A DNA stretch of 8,629 bases, from NCBI GenBank assembly GCA_019243595.1, contig JAFAUA010000299.1:1-8629 (forward strand), in the 5' to 3' direction. Both the position numbers and the translations under genes were made by a program. Under the pieces are notes generated by a model. That model did not search any database. It worked only from the letters and a program-made list of their open reading frames with translations, and was not told where the DNA came from. The DNA is from Acidimicrobiia bacterium (GTDB taxonomy: Bacteria > Actinomycetota > Acidimicrobiia > Acidimicrobiales > AC-14). This document shows positions 1 through 7,465 of this stretch, one piece after another; position 1 is the first letter of the stretch; each line of letters begins with the position of its first letter.

Positions 1-2169
1 CTGCTCCTCGCCCCGCTCGATGGCGTCGAGCAGATGCATGGAGATGTCCTGCACCACGACGTCGTCGCGGCCGTGTTCCTTCACGCCGTCGTCGATCATG
101 ATGTAGCAGTAGGGGCAGGCCACGGCGACGCGCTCGGCGCCGGTGTCCAGCAGCTCCTGTGAACGCGCCGTGTTGACCTTGGTGCCGATCTTCTCCTCCA
201 TCCACATGCGCGCGCCGCCGGCGCCGCAACACATGCCCTTGGTGCCGCTGCGCGGCGCCTCGACGATGTCGATGCCCTTGAGCTTGCCGAGCACCTTGCG
301 GGGTGCCATGTACACGTCGTTGTGGCGGCCGAGGTAGCAGGAGTCGTGGTACACGATCCGCTCCTCGAGGCTGGCGCCGTCGAGGCGGAGCTTGTCGGTG
401 TCGACGAGCCACTCGAGGAACTGGCTGTGGTGCACGACCTCGTAGTGGCCACCCAGCTGCGGGTACTCGTTCTTGATCGTGTTGAAGCAGTGCGGGCACT
501 GGGTGACGATCTTGCGTACGCCGAGGCCGTTCAGCGTCTCGATGTTCTGGGTGGCGAGCATCTGGAAGATGTACTCGTTGCCCGACCTCCGGGCCGGGTC
601 GCCGGTGCAGAGCTCGGACGGCCCGAGGATCGCGAAGTCGATGCCGGCTCGGTGCATGAGCTTGGCCATCGCCTGGGTGACCTTCTTGTTCTTGTCGTCG
701 AAGGACCCGGCGCAGCCCACCCAATAGAGGAACTCGTGCTCGAACGTCCCGCTGCCGTCGACGATCGGGACCTCGACAGGGATGCCGTCGGCCCAATCGG
801 CCCGCTCACCCTGGCTCATCCCCCACGGGTTCTGCTGGTTCTCCATGGCCCGGTAGGCGGTGCCGAGCTCGGTGGGGAAGTTCGACTCCATCAGCGACAG
901 GTAGCGCCGCATGTCGAGGATCTTGTCGAGGATCTCGATGTTGACCGGGCAGATCTCGTCGCACGCCTTGCACGACGTGCACGCCCAGAGCTCCTCGGCC
1001 GTGATGCGCTCGAACACGGAGTCGGCCTTGATCGACAGGTCGTGGTCCTCGCCGACCACCGGCGACACCTGCTGGCCGTCGGGGCCCGTCGCCGCCATCA
1101 CGTTGCCGACCTTGAGCACGATCTCGCGTGGGTCGAGGGGCTTGCCGGTGGCGTGGGCGGGGCACACGCTCGTGCACCGGCCGCAAATCGTGCAGGCGTC
1201 GGTATCGAGCAGCTGCTTCCAGGTGAAGTCCTCGATCATGCTGGCGCCGAAGCTCTCGAGCTCGGTCTCCATGAGGTTGGGCAGCGGCTTCATCGCGCCC
1301 TTGGGGCGGTTGCGGTCGCGCAGGTACATGTTCGTCGGTGAGGTGAACATGTGGCGGAGTTTTGTCGTCGGCAGCAGCAGCAGGAACATGCCGAACAGGC
1401 CGATGTGCAGCACCCAGATGGCGCGGTACCAGCCGAGGTGCGCGCCCGACAGCAGCGACGAGAGGTTGTAACCCACGAAACGCCACTGCTCCCAGTGCGG
1501 GTGGCCGACCGCCGAGATGTGCAGGGCCTCGATGACGAAGCCCGTCAGCGGGAGCATGAGGAACATGGCGAGGATGACGTGGTCCTCGGGCCGGGTCTTG
1601 CTGCGGATGCGGTAGGGCGGGGCGAAGTAGCGGCGGCCGATCGCCCACAGCACGCCGACGGTGAACATCACGCCGACGGCGTCGGCGAAGGCGCCGTAGC
1701 CCTGGTAGGTCGTGCCGTGCAGGAACTTCCACGACTCGGGCAGCTGTTCTTGGATCTGGCTGATGATCGTGACGATGAACAGCCCGATGAACCCGAAGTA
1801 GATGAGCGAGTGCATAACGCCGGCGGCCGGGTCCCGCAGCAGCGTGCGCATGTAGAGGCCATCGCGCAGGTCCTTGGCCCGGCGCTCGAAGTTCTTGGCG
1901 TTTGTCGAGCGGTTCTCGGGCTTGCCCCTCGTCCAGTTCCGGATGCGCAGCGAGAAGAGATAGCCGCAGGCGAAGAAGAGGATCGCCACGGTGGCGTAGA
2001 ACAGCGTCCGCAGGGCGTAGGGGATGTGGATGAACGTCTCGCGCTGGATGGTGGAGTGATCCTGGAAGCCGAGGATCGAGGAGATGACGTCCGACGCGAT
2101 CAGGGCCAAGAACCAGAAGAGGCCCAGAGCGATGGCGATGTGATGCGGCTTGAGTCGGAGGCGTCGCAC
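1..2169 (-). CDS. Membrane-bound heterodisulfide-reductase-like Fe-S oxidoreductase (C-terminus beyond window)
   Basis: 723 residues are present and the frame is still open at the left edge. Visible order: an N-terminal membrane domain (hydrophobic segments near residues 11-34, 50-74, 118-137, 162-178, 198-218 and 249-267) resembling the nitrate-reductase gamma/cytochrome b type, with candidate haem ligands H48, H120, H216 and H255. Next come two CxxCxxCxxxCP 4Fe-4S motifs (C326/329/332/336 and C397/400/403/407), then two cysteine-rich CCG domains (C485, C521, C558/C561, and C611, C647/C648, C685/C688). The first CCG copy reads CTGDPARR, with one Cys missing; I recall this as usual for the first copy. 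The family passes electrons between a soluble donor and membrane quinone. Mycobacterial EtfD (Rv0338c), which serves electron-transfer flavoprotein in fatty-acid oxidation, has the same layout, but no etfAB or acyl-CoA dehydrogenase is visible here, so the donor is inferred. The GTG start at 2169 follows an in-frame TGA one codon upstream and precedes a positively charged stretch and the first membrane helix. There is no Shine-Dalgarno site. Confidence 0.9.
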   Translation of the reverse strand, partial: MRRLRLKPHHIAIALGLFWFLALIASDVISSILGFQDHSTIQRETFIHIPYALRTLFYATVAILFFACGYLFSLRIRNWTRGKPENRSTNAKNFERRAKDLRDGLYMRTLLRDPAAGVMHSLIYFGFIGLFIVTIISQIQEQLPESWKFLHGTTYQGYGAFADAVGVMFTVGVLWAIGRRYFAPPYRIRSKTRPEDHVILAMFLMLPLTGFVIEALHISAVGHPHWEQWRFVGYNLSSLLSGAHLGWYRAIWVLHIGLFGMFLLLLPTTKLRHMFTSPTNMYLRDRNRPKGAMKPLPNLMETELESFGASMIEDFTWKQLLDTDACTICGRCTSVCPAHATGKPLDPREIVLKVGNVMAATGPDGQQVSPVVGEDHDLSIKADSVFERITAEELWACTSCKACDEICPVNIEILDKILDMRRYLSLMESNFPTELGTAYRAMENQQNPWGMSQGERADWADGIPVEVPIVDGSGTFEHEFLYWVGCAGSFDDKNKKVTQAMAKLMHRAGIDFAILGPSELCTGDPARRSGNEYIFQMLATQNIETLNGLGVRKIVTQCPHCFNTIKNEYPQLGGHYEVVHHSQFLEWLVDTDKLRLDGASLEERIVYHDSCYLGRHNDVYMAPRKVLGKLKGIDIVEAPRSGTKGMCCGAGGARMWMEEKIGTKVNTARSQELLDTGAERVAVACPYCYIMIDDGVKEHGRDDVVVQDISMHLLDAIERGEEQ

Positions 2170-2177
2170 GGCTCAGG

Positions 2178-2183
2178 AAGTTA
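2178..2183 (-). promoter_or_regulatory. Candidate -10 box of the Fe-S oxidoreductase gene (leaderless)
   Basis: The minus strand reads TAACTT, matching TANNNT, with 8 nt between it and the GTG start. That spacing puts transcription initiation at or within a base or two of the start codon, which fits the absence of a Shine-Dalgarno sequence. No convincing -35 box is visible. The site lies in a 37-bp divergent gap shared with the methyltransferase promoter. Confidence 0.45.
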
Positions 2184-2190
2184 GCCGGGG

Positions 2191-2196
2191 TAGGTT
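2191..2196 (+). promoter_or_regulatory. Candidate -10 box of methyltransferase A
   Basis: TAGGTT matches TANNNT and ends 10 nt before the ATG at 2207, which would give a leader of only a few bases. No -35 box is recognisable. It sits 7 bp from the opposing -10 box of the Fe-S gene, so the two promoters probably exclude each other. Confidence 0.4.
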
Positions 2197-2206
2197 CCGC
2201 GGTCCG

Positions 2207-3022
2207 ATGTCCGAGGGTGCTTCCGACGACGGTCTGCGGGCGCGGGTGGCGGCAGTCCCCTGGTATCACACCATCGAGCTGCCGGGCGGCATCGTGACGC
2301 CGGGTGAGTACGACCTCAGACCGACAGTCGCCAAGGTGCGGTTTCCCGAGTCCCTGGAAGGCAAGCGGTGTCTCGATGTCGGCACCCACGACGGCTTCTG
2401 GGCCTTCGAGATGGAACGGCGGGGCGCCGCGTCGGTGACGGCAATCGATGTCGCCGACCTGTCCGAGCTCGACTGGCCGGTCGCCGTGCCGCCGTTCAGC
2501 CCCGAGGCCCGCGAGGAGCTCGCCCGCCGTCGGGGCGCCTTCACCGTGGCCCAGGAGGCCCTGGGCTCGGCGGTCGAACGGGCCGAGATCTCGGTCTACG
2601 ACCTGGCGCCCGAACGCGTCGGCACCTTCGACTTCGCCTTCTTCGGGACCCTCCTGCACCACTTGCGGGACCCCGTCGGCGCGCTGGCCGCCGTACGGCG
2701 GGTCGTGCACGGCCAGCTGCTCGTCTGTGCCGTGTTCTGCGTCTCCAAGACTTTGCTGTATCCCTCGACGCCTGTCGTTGAGCTCTTCGAGGGTCGCCAG
2801 CCGTTCTGGAACTACCCGAACATCGCCGGCCTGCGCCGCCAGGTCGAGTCAGCCGGCTGGACCGTCGTCGCGACCGGCCGACCGTTCCTGGAGCGCTTCG
2901 GCGCCGGTCCCCGGTGGCCGGCGCAGTTGCCGGGGTGGCGCAACGTCCCCCGCCGCGCCATGTTCCGCGTCGGCGTTCCCCACGTGTGGCTCCTCGCGGA
3001 GCCGTTCGCGCCCGGTCCCTAG
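2207..3022 (+). CDS. CmoB-like (DUF1698-type) SAM-dependent methyltransferase, paralogue A
   Basis: 271 aa, soluble. It has a class I Rossmann methyltransferase core. The SAM loop is CLDVGTHDGFWAFE (residues 55-68), followed by the strand-2 acidic D81, a second core acid in SVYDLAP (D132), and FGTLLHHLRDP (146-156), which corresponds to the post-strand-4 motif of CmoB-type enzymes. The N-terminal WYHTIEL...TPGEYDLR (19-38) is shared with the paralogue at 4689-5504. CmoB makes carboxymethoxyuridine at the tRNA wobble position, but this protein lacks CmoB's N-terminal extension and has no Tyr in the segment where I recall E. coli CmoB reading LYHRRSP. An ordinary SAM methyltransferase with unknown substrate is therefore the safer call. 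ATG 2207 is preferred over an upstream TTG at 2150, which would overlap the divergent Fe-S gene and add an Arg-rich, unconserved tail. The stop codon overlaps that of the convergent gene. Confidence 0.85.
   Translation: MSEGASDDGLRARVAAVPWYHTIELPGGIVTPGEYDLRPTVAKVRFPESLEGKRCLDVGTHDGFWAFEMERRGAASVTAIDVADLSELDWPVAVPPFSPEAREELARRRGAFTVAQEALGSAVERAEISVYDLAPERVGTFDFAFFGTLLHHLRDPVGALAAVRRVVHGQLLVCAVFCVSKTLLYPSTPVVELFEGRQPFWNYPNIAGLRRQVESAGWTVVATGRPFLERFGAGPRWPAQLPGWRNVPRRAMFRVGVPHVWLLAEPFAPGP
3019..3022. other. Shared CTAG stop overlap of convergent genes (first)
   Basis: TAG on the plus strand (3020-3022) ends methyltransferase A, and TAG on the minus strand (3021-3019) ends the cyclic-nucleotide-binding gene. 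The self-complementary CTAG serves both. No space remains for an intergenic terminator, so transcripts must read into the opposing gene or end by a mechanism not visible here. Confidence 0.9.
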
Positions 3023-3453
3023 TGCGAGTAGGCCTTGGCGTCTGCCTCGCGCAGGCGCTGGGCCATCGACGTCAGCAGCTTGTGGGCGAGCGTCGGCACC
3101 TCGTCGATGACGCCGGCGAACTCGCGCTGGCCGAGGACGAGCAGTTCCATGTCGTCCTTGGCGACGACCGACGCCGAGCGGGGTCCGCGGTCGAGAAGCG
3201 CCAGCTCGCCGAAGTACTGCCCGGGGCCGAGCTTGACGATCTCCTTCTTGCCGCGCTTCACCGAGGCGGTCCCGTTGATGATCAGGAAGAACTCGTGGCC
3301 GGGCTTGCCTTCCTCGACGAGGACCTTGCCCGCCGGCACTTCGACGTCGTCGGCTGCCCGGGCGATCGTCTGCAGCTCCTTCTTCGAGCACGCCGAAAAC
3401 AGCGGCACCTTGGCGAGGTGGTCGAGATACTGATCCTTCTTCCGCATCGGCAT
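3019..3453 (-). CDS. Stand-alone cyclic nucleotide-binding domain protein
   Basis: 144 aa, consisting almost entirely of one cNMP-binding (CAP-family effector) domain. The beta roll starts at about residue 17 (PLFSACSKKEL) and contains VEEGKPGHEFFLIINGTASV (46-65). The phosphate-binding cassette FGELALLDRGPRSASVV (81-97) keeps the Glu (E83) and Arg (R92) that contact ribose and phosphate in cAMP-binding members, so the pocket looks intact. A C-terminal helix (LAHKLLTSMAQRLREAD) follows, but there is no helix-turn-helix, kinase, channel or other output domain. It is therefore not a complete Crp/Fnr regulator. It may bind a partner or act as a cyclic-nucleotide-responsive adaptor; that is inference. 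The ATG at 3453 was chosen because a TANNNT box lies 6 nt upstream and the domain starts normally; a second ATG follows two codons later. No Shine-Dalgarno site. It diverges from apgM across 36 bp. Confidence 0.88.
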   Translation of the reverse strand: MPMRKKDQYLDHLAKVPLFSACSKKELQTIARAADDVEVPAGKVLVEEGKPGHEFFLIINGTASVKRGKKEIVKLGPGQYFGELALLDRGPRSASVVAKDDMELLVLGQREFAGVIDEVPTLAHKLLTSMAQRLREADAKAYSH

Positions 3454-3459
3454 GAGGGG

Positions 3460-3465
3460 AATGTA
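3460..3465 (-). promoter_or_regulatory. Candidate -10 box of the cyclic-nucleotide-binding gene (leaderless)
   Basis: The minus strand reads TACATT (TANNNT), with 6 nt to the ATG at 3453. This is ideal spacing for transcription to start on the A of the start codon. No clear -35 box is seen, and no Shine-Dalgarno sequence precedes the gene. Confidence 0.5.
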
Positions 3466-3476
3466 ACCCGCGGCCG

Positions 3477-3482
3477 TAGGCT
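3477..3482 (+). promoter_or_regulatory. Candidate -10 box of apgM (leaderless)
   Basis: TAGGCT (TANNNT) ends 7 nt before the ATG at 3490, consistent with a transcript starting at the initiation codon. It lies only 11 bp from the opposing TACATT box, so the two divergent promoters overlap in their polymerase footprints. The TAGG could alternatively be read as a very weak Shine-Dalgarno. Confidence 0.45.
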
Positions 3483-3489
3483 CGTGCTC

Positions 3490-4692
3490 ATGGGAGGCCT
3501 TGATCTTTCGACTCTCGTTCAGCCGGCCGACACGCGCATCGTTCTCGTCGTGATGGACGGGCTCGGTGGCTACGCCACGGCGGCACGCGGCAGCGAGCTC
3601 GAGGAGGCGAGGACGCCGAACCTCGACGACCTGGCGACGCAGGGATCGACGGGCCTCGTCGAACCTGTCGGCCCCGGCATCACGCCCGGCTCGGGTCCCG
3701 GCCACCTGGGTCTGTTTGGCTACGACCCGCTCGAGTACGAGCTCGGCCGGGGCGCCCTGAGTGCCGCGGGGCTCGACGTGGAGCTCAAGCCTGGCGACGT
3801 GGCGGCCCGCGGCAACCTGGCCACGCTCGACAAGGCCGGCAACATCACCGACCGCCGCGCCGGCCGCATCCCCGACGACGAAGCGGCCGCCGTCGTCGAG
3901 AAGCTGCGCACGGGCGTCGACATCGACGGCGTCGACGTGCTGCTCGTGCCCGAGGCCCAGCACCGCGTGCTCGTGGTGCTGCGCGGCGAGGGCCTCGACG
4001 CCCGGGTCACCGACACCGATCCGCAAGCGACCGGTGTCCCGCCGCTCGCGCCCGAGCCCAAGGTCCCCGACGCCAAGCGCACCGCCGAGGTTGTCGCCGA
4101 GCTCGACGGCCAGGTCCGGGGGTTGCTCGCCGATGAGAACAAGGCCAACGCCCTGCTCCTTCGCGGCTTCGACTCCCACCGCGAGCTGCCGTCGATGCAG
4201 CAGCGCTACGGCGTCACGCCCGCGGCCGTCGCCATCTATCCGATGTACCGGGGAATCGCCCGGCTGGTCGGCATGGAGGTGCTGCCGAAGGCAGAGGACC
4301 TCGACGGCCAGGTCGCCCAGCTCGAAGAGCACTGGGACCGCTTCGATTACTTCTTCCTCCACCACAAGTACACGGACTCGGCCGGCGAGGACGGCGACTT
4401 CGACCGCAAGGTGGCCGCCGTCGAGGCCCTCGACGCGGCCATCCCGGCCATCGTCCAGCTCGGCCCCGACGTCATCGTCGTCACCGGCGACCATGCGACG
4501 CCGAGCCAGATGGCCGCCCACTCGTGGCACCCGGTCCCCGCGCTGATGTGGGGCGAGCGCGTGGGACGCGATGCGACTGAGCGCTTCGGCGAGCGGTGGT
4601 GCGCGGCGGGGATGCTCGGACTCCGTCCGACGAAGGACCTGATGCCGATCGCCCTGGCCGCCGCCGGGCGGCTGGCCAAGTACGGCGCCTAG
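3490..4692 (+). CDS. apgM: Archaeal-type 2,3-bisphosphoglycerate-independent phosphoglycerate mutase
   Basis: 400 aa, the usual length for the ApgM branch of the alkaline-phosphatase superfamily. It interconverts 3-phosphoglycerate and 2-phosphoglycerate in glycolysis and gluconeogenesis, in the cytoplasm, using divalent metal. Visible motifs: VLVVMDGLGG (metal ligand D23), TPGSGPGHLGLFGYDP (catalytic Ser S68), an inserted domain at about 90-250, HHKYTDSAGEDGDF (D296), VTGDHATPSQMAAHSWHPVPAL (D334, H335, H344). At residue 300 a Glu stands where the superfamily D-x3-H metal motif has His. It may still ligate metal and may be normal for bacterial members. Close relatives were once proposed as alternative homoserine kinases, but no threonine-pathway genes are nearby, so mutase is preferred. 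ATG 3490 is chosen over GTG 3484 because it fits the -10 spacing. The stop overlaps that of methyltransferase B. Confidence 0.9.
   Translation: MGGLDLSTLVQPADTRIVLVVMDGLGGYATAARGSELEEARTPNLDDLATQGSTGLVEPVGPGITPGSGPGHLGLFGYDPLEYELGRGALSAAGLDVELKPGDVAARGNLATLDKAGNITDRRAGRIPDDEAAAVVEKLRTGVDIDGVDVLLVPEAQHRVLVVLRGEGLDARVTDTDPQATGVPPLAPEPKVPDAKRTAEVVAELDGQVRGLLADENKANALLLRGFDSHRELPSMQQRYGVTPAAVAIYPMYRGIARLVGMEVLPKAEDLDGQVAQLEEHWDRFDYFFLHHKYTDSAGEDGDFDRKVAAVEALDAAIPAIVQLGPDVIVVTGDHATPSQMAAHSWHPVPALMWGERVGRDATERFGERWCAAGMLGLRPTKDLMPIALAAAGRLAKYGA
4689..4692. other. Shared CTAG stop overlap of convergent genes (second)
   Basis: TAG on the plus strand (4690-4692) ends apgM, and TAG on the minus strand (4691-4689) ends methyltransferase B. 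This is the same arrangement as at 3019-3022. I found no other CTAG in the window when checking every TAG by eye. Confidence 0.9.
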
Positions 4693-5504
4693 CGGTCGCG
4701 CCCCTCGATCGCCGGGCGGCAGAGCACACCCGAGTACGACACCCCGCTGCCGCCGGACGCCAGCCGCCGGACCAGACGGCGCCCGAGCGCCCGAGGTGTC
4801 GTCGCCGTCGGCGGGTGCCCGGCCCCGAAGGGGACGCTGAACGTCGTGCGTTGCTGCACGTCGAAGCCCGCGATCTCGAGCATCCGTGCGTGGCCGGCGG
4901 CGTTCGGGATGGTCCAGCGGCCGTCGGTGCCCTCGACGAACAGCGCCGGTCGCCGCCGTGATAGCACCGACAGCTGGGGATCGATCTGCTCGGAGGAGAG
5001 AAAGGCGCCGCGGCACACGCCGCGGACGGCGGCGAGGGCGTCGAACGGGCTGCGCAGGTGCAGCAGGAGGGCGCCGCACACGACCACGTCGAACGTCCCC
5101 ATGCGTTCGGGGCTCAGGTCGTAGATGTTGATCACCCGGCGTTCGACCTTGGACCCCAGGGCCTCGGCGGCGATGGCGAACCCACCACCCTGGGTCCCGG
5201 CCTCCTGCTCGAGGTAGGCGACGGCGTCGGCCCGCTGGCGGGGGAGGTGGTCCCAGTCGGCCGGGCCCGCGATGTCGGTGGCGACGACCTCGCTGGCGCC
5301 TCGCCGTTCGAGCTCGAAGGCCAGGAAGCCGTCCCACGTCCCGATGTCGAGGCAGCGGCGCCCGGTGACGTCAGGCCAAGGGAGGCGTTCGACGGCCTCG
5401 CGGAGGTCGAACCACCCGGGGGTGACGACCCCCGGCGCCAGCTCCATCGTGTGGTACCAGAGCGGGTGGGAGGCCACGCGAGCGGCCAGGCCCGGTCCGG
5501 TCAT
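4689..5504 (-). CDS. CmoB-like (DUF1698-type) SAM-dependent methyltransferase, paralogue B
   Basis: 271 aa, the same length as the gene at 2207-3022 and clearly homologous to it. WYHTMEL...TPGWFDLR (16-35), the SAM loop [20 protein letters not shown] (51-70), the strand-2 acid D77, [11 protein letters not shown]...[14 protein letters not shown] (112-139) and [11 protein letters not shown] (143-153) align with the paralogue almost without gaps. The C-terminal third diverges, apart from a shared segment with P-N-x-AG (about 200-204). Methyl transfer from SAM is well supported; the substrate is unknown. Like paralogue A it lacks CmoB's N-terminal extension and the Tyr I recall in CmoB's LYHRRSP segment, so carboxy-SAM use is not supported. 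ATG 5504 has a TANNNT box 7 nt upstream and no Shine-Dalgarno. The gene is divergent from dnaK across 114 bp and convergent with apgM. Confidence 0.85.
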   Translation of the reverse strand: MTGPGLAARVASHPLWYHTMELAPGVVTPGWFDLREAVERLPWPDVTGRRCLDIGTWDGFLAFELERRGASEVVATDIAGPADWDHLPRQRADAVAYLEQEAGTQGGGFAIAAEALGSKVERRVINIYDLSPERMGTFDVVVCGALLLHLRSPFDALAAVRGVCRGAFLSSEQIDPQLSVLSRRRPALFVEGTDGRWTIPNAAGHARMLEIAGFDVQQRTTFSVPFGAGHPPTATTPRALGRRLVRRLASGGSGVSYSGVLCRPAIEGRDR

Positions 5505-5511
5505 GGGCGGG

Positions 5512-5517
5512 AGATTA
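5512..5517 (-). promoter_or_regulatory. Candidate -10 box of methyltransferase B (leaderless)
   Basis: The minus strand reads TAATCT (TANNNT), with 7 nt to the ATG at 5504, as expected for a leaderless transcript. No good -35 box is visible. The HAIR operator of dnaK begins about 36 bp upstream of this box, so HspR could also affect this promoter, but nothing in the sequence requires it. Confidence 0.5.
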
Positions 5518-5552
5518 CGGCGCTCACCAGGAATAATGCCTCTCGCAGTCGC

Positions 5553-5573
5553 CTTGATACCATCGGACTCAAG
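5553..5573. promoter_or_regulatory. HAIR operator (HspR binding site) upstream of dnaK
   Basis: CTTGATA-N7-ACTCAAG. The actinobacterial HspR-associated inverted repeat consensus is CTTGAGT-N7-ACTCAAG. The right arm here matches 7/7, the left arm 5/7, and the 7-nt spacing is exact. The site overlaps the predicted -35 box of dnaK, which is where the HspR repressor, with DnaK as corepressor, blocks transcription in Streptomyces and Mycobacterium. It predicts an hspR gene in this genome, most likely directly after dnaJ beyond the right edge. Confidence 0.88.
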
Positions 5574-5583
5574 TTTTTAGAGT
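5554..5583 (+). promoter_or_regulatory. Predicted housekeeping-sigma promoter of the dnaK operon
   Basis: The -35 box TTGATA (5554-5559, 5/6 to TTGACA) and the -10 box TAGAGT (5578-5583, 4/6 to TATAAT and fitting TANNNT) are separated by 18 bp. Transcription would start near 5590 and leave a leader of about 30 nt containing the ribosome binding site. The -35 box lies inside the left HAIR arm, and the two deviations of that arm from the HAIR consensus (TA for GT at its end) also complete the -35 hexamer. Confidence 0.65.
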
Positions 5584-5604
5584 CTTCAGATCGCATACAG
5601 GTTC

Positions 5605-5610
5605 GGAGGA
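5605..5610 (+). promoter_or_regulatory. Shine-Dalgarno site of dnaK
   Basis: GGAGGA, followed by an A, lies 8 nt before the ATG at 5619. It is the strongest ribosome binding site in the window and fixes the dnaK start, although the frame stays open far upstream. It contrasts with the five neighbouring genes, which lack one. Confidence 0.9.
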
Positions 5611-5618
5611 AGAACACC

Positions 5619-7463
<1,845 letters not shown>

Positions 7464-7465
7464 CA

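Noticed and set aside
2149..2155. Isolated CTTGAGT, a perfect HAIR half-site, near the Fe-S/methyltransferase divergent region
   Set aside because: No ACTCAAG-like arm follows at 7-nt spacing, and the site lies inside the Fe-S coding region. Probably chance.
806..2710. 634-codon minus-strand open frame across the Fe-S gene and methyltransferase A
   Set aside because: The product is rich in R/P/H/A without motifs. It is out of frame with the well-supported Fe-S protein on the same strand and antisense to the methyltransferase.
2914..3489. Upstream extension of the apgM frame
   Set aside because: It overlaps methyltransferase A and is antisense to the cyclic-nucleotide gene, with no homology. 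The ApgM family starts close to ATG 3490.
3500..3518. CTTGATC...ACTCTCG resembling a HAIR element at the start of apgM
   Set aside because: The spacer is 5 nt rather than 7, both arms are imperfect, and it is inside coding sequence.
3454..5337. Upstream extension of the cyclic-nucleotide-binding frame across apgM and methyltransferase B
   Set aside because: The frame happens to stay open, but the extension is low-complexity and antisense to apgM. The cNMP domain starts just after ATG 3453, which has its own -10 box.
5058..5618. Upstream extension of the dnaK frame
   Set aside because: It would run through the promoter and HAIR site and antisense to methyltransferase B. ATG 5619 has GGAGGA at correct spacing and gives the canonical DnaK N-terminus.
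5505..5618. CIRCE element (HrcA operator) upstream of dnaK
   Set aside because: Looked for TTAGCACTC-N9-GAGTGCTAA and found nothing similar; only the HAIR element is present.
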